The position numbers and the translations under genes are program-made. From Bradyrhizobium acaciae (GTDB taxonomy: Bacteria; Pseudomonadota; Alphaproteobacteria; Rhizobiales; Xanthobacteraceae), in the NCBI RefSeq assembly GCF_020889785.1, contig NZ_JACMYK010000064.1, positions 1 through 40,301 of the forward strand: 40,301 nt of DNA, in the 5' to 3' direction. How positions within the stretch are numbered: position 1 is the stretch's first letter; each line of letters opens with the position of its first letter. Positions 8,885 through 15,815 of this stretch are shown here, piece after piece. The notes under the pieces were generated by a model. The model saw only the letters and a list, made by a program, of their open reading frames with translations. It had not been told where the DNA came from and made no database searches.

Positions 8885-9184
8885 CGTCGTCCCGGCGAAG
8901 GCCGGGACCCATACGGCGCGGCGTGCGTTGTGAACGGGACTCGTCGTTCCAGCGCCGCGCGGCCATTTGCGGCGCCTTTGCGATCACGACCGCGACCTTT
9001 GCGCTGATCCCAGGTCCAGCCATGCTGAATCGATCAGCGAACTCTGCTGCACCTCGCCCCGCGTGCGGGGAGAGGTCGGAACGCATCGTTAGATGCGTTC
9101 CCGCAAACTCGGTTGTAACCGGCTACGCGGAGACGGCCCCTCACCCCAACCCTCTCCCTGTAAGAACGGGGCGAGGGAGCGTAG
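8885..9184. repeat. Repeat-filled spacer with three palindrome types
   Basis: This intergenic stretch between rpmE and the PaiB-like gene holds no convincing gene. It contains GTCCCGGC-gaag-GCCGGGAC (8889-8908), an imperfect palindrome around ACCTCGCCCCGC/GCGGGGAGAGGT (9051-9074), a perfect ten-base inverted repeat GGAACGCATC-gtta-GATGCGTTCC (9078-9101), and an imperfect CCCTCTCCC/GGGGCGAGGG unit (9138-9181). Such units recur elsewhere in this window and in related genomes. Confidence 0.7.
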
Positions 9185-9224
9185 CGCCGTCGCGGTCGCC
9201 ATCTGATCCAAATCTGATCACGTC

Positions 9225-9851
9225 TCAATTCGCCGGAATCATCGCTGCGACTTCGTGATCGACCGGATTGTCGCTTTCGCCAAGCCCGGCAATCACTCCG
9301 GCGCGATCCTCGAGCTTGCGGTTCTGGCTCATCTTCTTCTTGGCGTCGATCCGCGTGATCGGCATCCGGAAGCCCACGATGCCGCGCAGCTGCGCCTTGA
9401 TGAAATCATCGGGCGCATCGCTGACCTGCCAGGCTTCCTTGCGCGACTTCTCGTGCAGCGCTGTCAGCCGCGTCACGACGTCGAGCAGACGGTCGGCATC
9501 CTCGAAGAATTCGGCCGCGCCATAGGCGTGCACGGCGACGTAATTCCAGGTCGGCACCACCTTGCCGTGCTCGGCCTTGGTCACATACCAGGACGGCGTC
9601 ACATAGGCGTCCGGGCCCATGAAGATCGCCATCGCCTCGCCGACCGCAGGCAGCTTCCACTGCGGATTCGGCCGCGCGACGTGGCCGTACAGCGTGCCGT
9701 AGTCGCCCTCGTTCTCATTGAGGATCAGCGGCAGCGGGGTTGCGATCAGCCCGTCCGCGGTCGCGGTGACCAGCGTCGCCAGCCGTGACGCCCGCATCGC
9801 GGCGTGGATCGGGCCGAGTTCTTCCATCTTGAAATGCGGCGGCAGGTACAT
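9225..9851 (-). CDS. FMN-binding split-barrel protein, PaiB-like
   Basis: A 208-aa protein of the PaiB family (called FMN-binding negative transcriptional regulator after the Bacillus protein). The start MYLPPHFKMEELGPIHA, the segment ATLVTATADGLIATPLPLIL, the GTLYGHVARPNPQWK strand and the PSWYVTKAEHGKVVPTWNY core are all typical. The conserved C-terminal IVGFRMPITRIDAKKKMSQNR matches the family end. The ATG at 9851 gives the family's usual N-terminus; the longer reading from 9929 is not needed. It is divergent from a MocR-type regulator 97 bases away, a common arrangement in which the MocR protein controls its neighbour. The real biochemical role is unclear: FMN binding and a protective role against polyamine or oxidative stress have been proposed for relatives. 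Confidence 0.85.
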   Translation of the reverse strand: MYLPPHFKMEELGPIHAAMRASRLATLVTATADGLIATPLPLILNENEGDYGTLYGHVARPNPQWKLPAVGEAMAIFMGPDAYVTPSWYVTKAEHGKVVPTWNYVAVHAYGAAEFFEDADRLLDVVTRLTALHEKSRKEAWQVSDAPDDFIKAQLRGIVGFRMPITRIDAKKKMSQNRKLEDRAGVIAGLGESDNPVDHEVAAMIPAN

Positions 9852-9900
9852 GGCAGACCTCTGGCAGACATCATCAATTGCTGCTCGCACAATAGCGCCG

Positions 9901-9925
9901 AAGTGGCCTATGATAAGAGCCACTT
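9901..9925. promoter_or_regulatory. Inverted repeat between divergent PaiB-like and MocR genes
   Basis: AAGTGGC (9901-9907) and GCCACTT (9919-9925) form a perfect seven-base inverted repeat with an 11-base centre. In addition TGGCAGAC occurs as a direct repeat at 9851-9858 and 9862-9869. MocR/PdxR regulators often bind direct repeats in the divergent promoter region they control. Either motif could be the operator; no footprint can be inferred. Confidence 0.45.
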
Positions 9926-9948
9926 TCAATCATAATGACTGGTCCACT

Positions 9949-11469
9949 ATGCCCCGACTGCGCGCCACGATCAGCATCCCTTCGCTCGGCGCGGTTGACC
10001 GCGCCGCCGGACAGGTCGGGCGACAGATCGCCCGAGCCCTGCGCATAGCGATCGCGAGGGGCGAACTGAAGGCCGGGGAATTGCTGCCGTCGACCCGCGC
10101 GCTCTCGGCCTCGCTTGGCGTCGCGCGCGGCACGGTGGCGGAAGCCTTCGAGCAACTGCAGGCCGAGGGCTGTCTGGAAGCGCAGATCGGTGCCGGCACC
10201 CGCGTCGCGCCGACGCTTGCTGAACCGGCACGCCCCATCCGTCCGCCTGCTGGCCGCAGCGCGCCCAAGCCCGCACCGATCCAGTTGCCGCCGCGCGCGA
10301 TGCGGCTCGCCAAAGTGGTGGCGGCCTTCACGCCGATGCCCGAAATCCCGTTTGCGATCGCAGTCCCCGGTGGCGCGGTCGCGCCTGACGACAATTGGCG
10401 CCGCCTCGGCAACCGTGTGCGTGCATCGCGGGCGGCGGCGCCGGCGAGCTACGGCGATCCGCGCGGCCTGATGGAGCTGCGGCAGGCGATCGCGGACTAT
10501 GTGCGCAAATCCCGCGCGGTGCATTGCGAGCCCGAGCAGGTCGTGATCACGGCCGGCACGCAGCAGGGACTTTATCTCGCCGGCCGCGTGCTGCTGTCGT
10601 CGGGCGATCGCGTCTGGGCCGAGGATCCCGCCTATCCCGGCATGACGGCGGTGCTCGACGATCTCGATCTCGTCACCACGCGCATACCTGTCGATGCGCA
10701 GGGCATCGACGTCGAGGCCGCCGTGGCCGCCTCCCCGCATGCGCGCGCGGCGTTCGTGACACCGTCGCATCAATATCCGCTCGGCATGCCCTTGAGCATG
10801 GCCCGCCGCAACGCGCTGGTGGCATGGGCGCAGCGAAGCAATGCATGGATCGTTGAGGACGATTACGACAGCGAGCTGCGCTACGCCGGTCATCCCTTTC
10901 CGTCGATGCAGGGCCTCGCGCCGTCGCGCGTGATCTATCTGGGCACGTTGAGCAAGGTGCTGTTTCCCTCGCTGCGGCTCGGCTATGTCGTGGCGCCTCC
11001 GCCACTGATCGACGCCTTCGCCGGCGCACGCGCCCTGCTCGACCGGCACTCACCGACCGCCGACCAGCATGTGCTGGCGGCCTACATGCGCGAGGGGCTG
11101 TTCGAAGCGCATATCAGGCGCATCCGCGGCGTCTATGCCGCGCGCCGCGCGACATTGATCGCGGCGCTGGCGCGTCACATGCCCGATGACGTCACGCTGC
11201 AACCGAGCGACCAGGGCATGCATCTGTTGCTGCGGCTGCCTCAGCGCTTCGACGATGTGCACTTGGCGAAATCAGCGCTCGCCGACGGCATCGTCGTGCG
11301 GCCGATTTCACCGATGTACCAGACGGCGCCGCGCTCCGGACTCATGCTCGGCTTTGGAGGATTTGAGCCGGAGGCGCTGGAGGCAGCCGCGATCAATCTG
11401 CGACGCGTGATCGATCAACACATGTCACCGCGGCGGGCCAAGCCACGCCGTGCCGCCACTTCAAACTGA
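9949..11469 (+). CDS. MocR/PdxR-family regulator (GntR helix-turn-helix fused to aminotransferase fold)
   Basis: A 506-aa protein. Residues about 15-85 form a GntR winged helix (IARALRIAIARGELKAGELLPSTRALSASLGVARGTVAEAFEQL). After a Pro/Ala linker, residues about 120-490 have the fold-type I aminotransferase domain. Visible are ITAGTQQGLYL, AEDPAYPGM, the cofactor-contacting VEDDYDSELRY, and TLSKVLFPSLRLGY with the pyridoxal-phosphate lysine at about residue 336. The start at ATG 9949 was chosen because the longer frame from 9718 would run into the divergent gene. Such proteins sense PLP or amino-acid adducts and regulate neighbours, here presumably the PaiB-like gene. It converges with rcdA, with only 15 bases between the ends. 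Confidence 0.9.
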   Translation: MPRLRATISIPSLGAVDRAAGQVGRQIARALRIAIARGELKAGELLPSTRALSASLGVARGTVAEAFEQLQAEGCLEAQIGAGTRVAPTLAEPARPIRPPAGRSAPKPAPIQLPPRAMRLAKVVAAFTPMPEIPFAIAVPGGAVAPDDNWRRLGNRVRASRAAAPASYGDPRGLMELRQAIADYVRKSRAVHCEPEQVVITAGTQQGLYLAGRVLLSSGDRVWAEDPAYPGMTAVLDDLDLVTTRIPVDAQGIDVEAAVAASPHARAAFVTPSHQYPLGMPLSMARRNALVAWAQRSNAWIVEDDYDSELRYAGHPFPSMQGLAPSRVIYLGTLSKVLFPSLRLGYVVAPPPLIDAFAGARALLDRHSPTADQHVLAAYMREGLFEAHIRRIRGVYAARRATLIAALARHMPDDVTLQPSDQGMHLLLRLPQRFDDVHLAKSALADGIVVRPISPMYQTAPRSGLMLGFGGFEPEALEAAAINLRRVIDQHMSPRRAKPRRAATSN

Positions 11470-11484
11470 GCTGCCTGTTCGGAT

Positions 11485-11997
11485 CTACTGCTCGAACGCA
11501 GCCTTGAGGCGGTTGAGCTGCGGCACCAGCGGATTGCCGATCGTCGAGCGATCCGGCGCCGGCGCGTGGATCGTGGTGTCGAGGCGGCGGACGCGCGCCT
11601 GCAGATCCATCGAGCGGGTGATCAGCTGCTGCAATTGCTCGGGCAGCTTGGTGACCATATCGACCGGGCCGGGATCGGCGGCCGAAAGCTTCACCTTGGT
11701 CTTCTCGCGATTGGCCTGGGTCAGCGTCATCTCGCCTTCCTTGACCGCGCGATGCAGCAGCAGCCACGACGCGAGCTGCATCAGCCGCGTGGTCAGGCGC
11801 ATGCTTTCGGTGGCATAGGTCAGGCTGACAGACCGTTCCAGCGCCTTGGCCTCGGTGCGGCCGTCGCCGTCGAGATAGGCGGCGGTCTGCTCGACCAGGT
11901 CCATGCCTTCCCGGAACAGCACGCCGAATGCCGCAGAATTGGTCAGCCGCTCACTGAACAGCACAAGCCCGGCTTCGTTCTGGGAACGATCCGCCAT
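11485..11997 (-). CDS. rcdA: DUF1465 protein, RcdA-type adaptor
   Basis: A 170-aa helical protein of the DUF1465 family, whose studied member RcdA in Caulobacter is an adaptor that helps ClpXP degrade CtrA and other cell-cycle substrates. The family pattern is visible: FGVLFREGMDLVEQTAAYLDGDGR, then ALERSVSLTYATESMRLTTRLMQLASWLLLHRAV and a helical C-terminal part. The ATG at 11997 (MADRSQ) follows GAGGG; the alternative at 12012 adds five residues. In rhizobia this gene is often near DUF1192, rpmE and a quinone oxidoreductase, all of which are present in this window. The functional call follows the family; activity in this organism is inferred. Confidence 0.82.
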   Translation of the reverse strand: MADRSQNEAGLVLFSERLTNSAAFGVLFREGMDLVEQTAAYLDGDGRTEAKALERSVSLTYATESMRLTTRLMQLASWLLLHRAVKEGEMTLTQANREKTKVKLSAADPGPVDMVTKLPEQLQQLITRSMDLQARVRRLDTTIHAPAPDRSTIGNPLVPQLNRLKAAFEQ

Positions 11998-12137
11998 GGT
12001 TAACGCCCTCACACCATCTTAACGCCCGCTGGCATCTCACGCGCCAGCTTATGATGAACAAATCATTGCGCGGGCGCGCCGAAGAGTCCAGCCGCAACCG
12101 GATTTATGGTTTCCAAGGGATAGGACGCACAAAAAAG

Positions 12138-12161
12138 AGCCGCCGTTTCCGGCGGCTTTTG
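12138..12161. terminator. Bidirectional terminator-like hairpin with no assigned gene
   Basis: AGCCGCCG-tttc-CGGCGGCT is a perfect eight-base stem with an A-run before (12131-12136) and TTTT after, so it could stop transcription in either direction. No protein gene ends here on either strand. On the plus strand it could end a small RNA starting near 12030-12060; on the minus strand it could end read-through from the DUF1192 gene before it reaches rcdA. Confidence 0.6.
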
Positions 12162-12324
12162 AAGTTGATAACAGGGAGGCGTCAAACAGAGTGGACAGGA
12201 GCCACTCGGTGTCCAAACGAGGACAATGCAGTCATAATCGAGAAAGCTTAACCGATCGTAAATGAACGGATTTCTTCAGGCTTTGTTTGCCATGTCGGCC
12301 ATTGACCGAGTTTGGGACACGTCG

Positions 12325-12472
12325 CCTCGCGTCGTCCCGGCGAAGGCCGGGAGCCATAACCACCAATGCCCGCGTTGCGCGCTGCCGCGGCCGAACCGCG
12401 TGCGACAATGAACAGCCGTGGTTATGGGTCCGGATCGCGCTCGCTTTGCTCGCTTGTCCGGGACGACGTGAT
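12325..12472. repeat. Paired REP element, about 140 bases, inverted
   Basis: CGTCGTCCCGG with a GGCGAAGGCC core near 12331-12350 is matched by CCGGGACGACG at 12459-12469, and the inner arms GCCATAACCACC and GTGGTTATGG (around 12353 and 12418) also pair. The same outer words occur at 8886-8910 and 20746-20870. It fills the rcdA-DUF1192 spacer (12013-12486), which otherwise shows only the hairpin at 12138. Confidence 0.75.
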
Positions 12473-12486
12473 GTGAGGTCGCAGCG

Positions 12487-12678
12487 CTACGACTTGAAGA
12501 ACGCGTCCGCAGCGTCCTTCGACGCGCGCTTCTTCGACATCGCCTCTTTCAATCGATCGACTTCTGCGTTGAGCAGCGCGATCCGCTCGGTCAAATCCTC
12601 GACCGACAGCAGGTAGAGATCTTGTCCGATTTCGTGGCTGATCTTTTTCCGCGGCCGGTCCTCATCCTCAATCGGCAT
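12487..12678 (-). CDS. DUF1192 family small protein
   Basis: A 63-aa protein beginning MPIEDEDRPRKKISHEIG, followed by LSVEDLTERIALLNAEVDRLKEAM, the family's core helix with heptad spacing that suggests a short coiled coil. The Lys/Ala tail ends DAADAFFKS, as often in the family. The ATG at 12678 follows GGAGGA. The longer frame to 12861 would enter the leader region of the MetRS gene and is unlikely. Function unknown; in alphaproteobacteria it usually sits beside DUF1465 (rcdA), here 489 bases away across a repeat. Confidence 0.85.
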   Translation of the reverse strand: MPIEDEDRPRKKISHEIGQDLYLLSVEDLTERIALLNAEVDRLKEAMSKKRASKDAADAFFKS

Positions 12679-12753
12679 GTTGTCCTCCGGGCAATGATGA
12701 TCTGGCGCCTCGCGTCCAGAGATGATAGATTTTGGGACAAGGAGAATTTTGCA

Positions 12754-12920
12754 GTGACTTTCGTGTGCGCGCAACATCTGACGCGAATGCCCCGGCCCGA
12801 CCGCAAGGAGTTTGACCGGACGGGATAGTGCGCCTGGGCGCCAGGCATGAGCCGACCCCAAGCCCTTCCGATCACGCGGGAGGGCTTTTTGATTTTTCAG
12901 ATTTGATTTTCGGGGTCGGC
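12754..12920 (+). promoter_or_regulatory. Attenuator-like leader of the MetRS gene
   Basis: Ordered elements precede the MetRS start at 12948. First is a possible 24-codon leader ORF (GTG at 12754, AAGGAG nine bases before, stop at 12826-12828). Then comes a hairpin GCCTGG-gcg-CCAGGC (12832-12846) starting three bases after that stop. Third is a terminator hairpin (12861-12886) with T-runs. A perfect nine-base pair, GCCGACCCC (12851-12859) with GGGGTCGGC (12912-12920), encloses the terminator. The leader ORF has only one internal Met codon, so classic Met-codon attenuation is not supported. Whether this is a switch or only a terminator upstream of a promoter is open. Confidence 0.4.
12861..12896 (+). 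terminator. Intrinsic terminator upstream of the MetRS gene
   Basis: AGCCCTTCCG-atcacg-CGGGAGGGCT makes a ten-pair stem with one G-U pair, followed by TTTTTGATTTTT. No plus-strand protein gene ends before it, so it either ends a leader transcript or an unrecognised small RNA. Confidence 0.7.
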
Positions 12921-12947
12921 ATCAGCAAACGCGAAAGACCCTGACCC

Positions 12948-14627
12948 ATGACCAAAATTCTCATTACCAGCGCCCTTCCTTACGTGAACGGCGTCAAGCA
13001 TCTCGGCAATCTCATTGGCTCGCTGCTGCCCGCCGACGTCCACGCCCGCTTCCGAAGACAAATCGGCGACGACGTGCTGTTCATCTGCGCGACCGACGAG
13101 CACGGCACGCCGGCCGAGCTCGGCGCCATCGAAGCAGGACAGGATGTGCGGGCATTCTGCGACGCGCAGCACGCCGTCCAGGCCGACATCTACCGGCGAT
13201 TTGGCCTGTCCTTCGATTATTTCGGCCGCACCAGTTCGTCGCACAACCATGCGCTGACGCAGCACTTCTATCGCCGGCTCGACGCAGCCGGCCTGATCGA
13301 GGCGCGCATTTCGCGGCAGGTGTTCTCGCCGGCCGACCGGCGCTTCCTGCCGGATCGCTACGTGCTCGGCACCTGTCCGCATTGCGGCGATGGATCGGCG
13401 CGCGGCGATCAATGCGACCATTGCGGGACCCTGCTTGACCCGCCGGAGCTCATTGATCCGCGCTCGGCACTATCAGGTGACCGCGCGCTCGAGATCCGCG
13501 AGAGCCGTCATCTGTTCCTGCGCCAGTCGCAACTCGTCGACAGCATCGGCGCATGGATCGACAGCCGCACCGGCTGGCCGCCCTTCGTGCTGTCGACCGC
13601 GAAGAGCTGGCTCAATGCCGAGCTGCGCGATCGCTGCATCACGCGTGATCTCGCCTGGGGCATCGCGGTGCCGCACGAGGGCTTTGACGGCAAGGTGTTC
13701 TACGTCTGGTTCGATGCGCCGATCGGCTACATCGCGGCGACGCAGGAATGGGCGGCCGCCGCGCCCGCCCGCAACTGGAAGGAATGGTGGTGGCAGGCAG
13801 ATGAAGTCAGCTACATCCAGTTTCTCGGCAAGGACAACATCCCGTTCCACACCGTGAGTTTTCCGGCAACGCTGATCGGCTCCGGCGAGCCGTGGAAGAC
13901 CGCCGACGTCATCAAGGGATTCCACTGGCTGAATTACGAGGGCGGCAAGTTCTCGACCAGCCGCAAGCGCGGCATCTTTACTGACGCGGCACTGGAAGAA
14001 TTGCCGGCCGATCTCTGGCGCTGGTGGCTGATCGCCAACGCGCCGGAAAGCGCCGATACCGATTTTGGCGTCGCGAGGTTCGTTGCCGATGTGAACAAGG
14101 ACCTCGCCGACATCTTCGGCAACCTCGTCAACCGCATCGTCAGCTTCGCGCATTTCGCCTTCGATGGCCGCATTCCGGAGGGTGGCGCACCCAGTGAAAT
14201 TGAGCTGCGGCTCGCGCATGATCTGGAGCAGCGCATCAAGGCGCTGCACCGCCATCACACCATCCTGGAGTTTCGTGCCGCCGCGGCCACAACACGCGCG
14301 ATCTGGGATGCGGCGAACGCTTACCTGCAACACACCGCGCCCTGGACGGCGATCAAGTGCGATCCGGCACGGGCGGCGGTCATCACCCGCGTCGGGTTCA
14401 ATCTCGTTGCGCTCTGCGCGACGCTGGCGTGGAGCATCGTGCCAAACCTGTCCGAGCGCGTGCTCGGCGCGTTTGGCCGCAATGATGCCGTGCCACGCTG
14501 GCCCACTGGCCCACTCGTCCGGTTGCTGAATGGCGGTGCCGGCACGCCGGTCGTCAAGTTCGGCCTGCCGGTCGAGAAAATCAGCTCTGAAAAAGCCGCG
14601 CATCTGACTGCCCGGTTCGGGGCTTAA
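12948..14627 (+). CDS. metG: Methionyl-tRNA synthetase, E. coli/archaeal-like type, probably a second copy
   Basis: A 559-aa class I synthetase that charges tRNA-Met. The Rossmann start ILITSALPYVNGVKHLGNLIGS carries the HIGH-type motif as HLGN. A single zinc knuckle CPHC-x9-CDHC follows the KDGR-like insertion near residues 144-160. The WFDAPIGYIAAT segment is typical, and the KMSKS loop reads KFSTSRKRG. The anticodon-binding helical domain occupies about residues 390-530; there is no C-terminal EMAP-like dimer domain. Rhizobial housekeeping MetRS is usually of a different subtype, so this is probably an accessory enzyme; that is inference. Start ATG at 12948. Attenuator-like sequence lies just upstream. 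A quinone oxidoreductase gene follows after 69 bases. Confidence 0.88.
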   Translation: MTKILITSALPYVNGVKHLGNLIGSLLPADVHARFRRQIGDDVLFICATDEHGTPAELGAIEAGQDVRAFCDAQHAVQADIYRRFGLSFDYFGRTSSSHNHALTQHFYRRLDAAGLIEARISRQVFSPADRRFLPDRYVLGTCPHCGDGSARGDQCDHCGTLLDPPELIDPRSALSGDRALEIRESRHLFLRQSQLVDSIGAWIDSRTGWPPFVLSTAKSWLNAELRDRCITRDLAWGIAVPHEGFDGKVFYVWFDAPIGYIAATQEWAAAAPARNWKEWWWQADEVSYIQFLGKDNIPFHTVSFPATLIGSGEPWKTADVIKGFHWLNYEGGKFSTSRKRGIFTDAALEELPADLWRWWLIANAPESADTDFGVARFVADVNKDLADIFGNLVNRIVSFAHFAFDGRIPEGGAPSEIELRLAHDLEQRIKALHRHHTILEFRAAAATTRAIWDAANAYLQHTAPWTAIKCDPARAAVITRVGFNLVALCATLAWSIVPNLSERVLGAFGRNDAVPRWPTGPLVRLLNGGAGTPVVKFGLPVEKISSEKAAHLTARFGA

Positions 14628-14696
14628 TGGCGTTTCGCTTCGTTGGAAAAGGCGGTATGCCATCCGCCAATCCTCTCCACTGACCAGGGACGAACC

Positions 14697-15695
14697 ATGC
14701 CCAATCTGCCCGCGCAAATGACCGTCGTTGCCATCAGCAAGCCCGGTGGCCCGGAGGTGCTGGTGCCCGAGATCCGCGCGTTGCCGGTGCCGAAGGCCGG
14801 GGAGATCCTGGTCAAGGTCGCGGCCGCCGGCGTCAATCGTCCTGACGTCGCGCAGCGCTCCGGCTCGTATCCGCCGCCGCCCGGCGCAAGCGACCTGCCC
14901 GGCCTCGAGATATCAGGTGAAGTGGTCGCGCTCGGCGAAGGCGCGAAGCACAAGATCGGCGACAAGGTGATGTCGCTCGTCGCCGGCGGCGGCTACGCGC
15001 AATATTGCATCGCGCAGGACGCGCAGGCGATGACCGTGCCGCCCTCACTGTCGACGCAGGAAGCCGGCGCGATCCCGGAAACGCTGATGACGGTGTGGCA
15101 CAATGTGTTCGAGCGCGGCGCGCTCAAGGCCGGCGAAACGCTCCTGATTCACGGCGGCTCGTCGGGCATCGGCACGATGGCGATCCAGCTCGCCAAGGCG
15201 TTCGGTGCTAAGGTGATCGTCACCGTCGGCTCGCAGGACAAGGCCGATGCCTGCCTCAAGCTCGGCGCCGATCACGCGGTCAACTACAAGACCGAGGATT
15301 TCGTCGAGGCGGTGAAGAAGGCGACGGACGGCGCCGGCGCCAACGTCATCCTCGACATGGTGGGCGGCGACTATATCGACCGGAACTACGACGCCGCTGC
15401 CGTCGAGGGCCGCATCGTCCAGATCGCGTTCCTGTCGGGAACACCGAAGGCCACAGCCAATTTCGCCAAGCTGATGGTCAAGCGGCTGCACCACACCGGC
15501 TCGACCCTGCGCCCCCGTAGTAATGCGGACAAGGCCGCGATGGTCGCGGCAATCGAGGCAAAGGTGCTGCCGTTGCTGCGCGAAGGACGCGTCAAACCGC
15601 TGATGGACAGCACATTCCCGCTGGAAAAGGCCGCCGATGCGCACCGCCGCATGGAGACCAGCGAACATATTGGCAAAATTGTGTTGGTGGTTTAA
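14697..15695 (+). CDS. NAD(P)H-quinone oxidoreductase (zeta-crystallin/PIG3-like)
   Basis: A 332-aa member of the zinc-free medium-chain reductases. It opens MTVVAISKPGGPEVL after six residues, has AAAGVNRPDVAQRSGSYPPPPGA, PGLEISGEVVALGEG, and the nucleotide-binding core GETLLIHGGSSGIGTMAIQLAKAFGA near residues 140-165, and ends DAHRRMETSEHIGKIVLVV. The zinc-ligand cysteines of alcohol dehydrogenases are absent, so it should reduce quinones or other enones with NADPH. The ATG at 14697 gives a natural N-terminus; the reading from 14643 starts in the spacer after metG. In rhizobia this gene lies near DUF1192 and rcdA. Confidence 0.9.
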   Translation: MPNLPAQMTVVAISKPGGPEVLVPEIRALPVPKAGEILVKVAAAGVNRPDVAQRSGSYPPPPGASDLPGLEISGEVVALGEGAKHKIGDKVMSLVAGGGYAQYCIAQDAQAMTVPPSLSTQEAGAIPETLMTVWHNVFERGALKAGETLLIHGGSSGIGTMAIQLAKAFGAKVIVTVGSQDKADACLKLGADHAVNYKTEDFVEAVKKATDGAGANVILDMVGGDYIDRNYDAAAVEGRIVQIAFLSGTPKATANFAKLMVKRLHHTGSTLRPRSNADKAAMVAAIEAKVLPLLREGRVKPLMDSTFPLEKAADAHRRMETSEHIGKIVLVV

Positions 15696-15815
15696 CTCTC
15701 GCCACGGAAGCAGGGGCGGAAACCCTTTGATTTCCTTCGCTTTCGTGTCATTTATCGCGCCACCTCCGGGCCGGTCGCCGGGCCCGGGCAGTTTGTCGAT
15801 CGCGGAGTACTGACA

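Noticed and set aside
12622..12828. 69-codon plus-strand frame before metG as a full gene
   Set aside because: Its first half is antisense to DUF1192. Only the last 24 codons have a ribosome site, so it is treated as a possible leader ORF, not as a gene.
12679..12947. SAM-II or other known riboswitch before metG
   Set aside because: I looked for the conserved SAM-II core and related motifs and did not see them; only generic hairpins are present.
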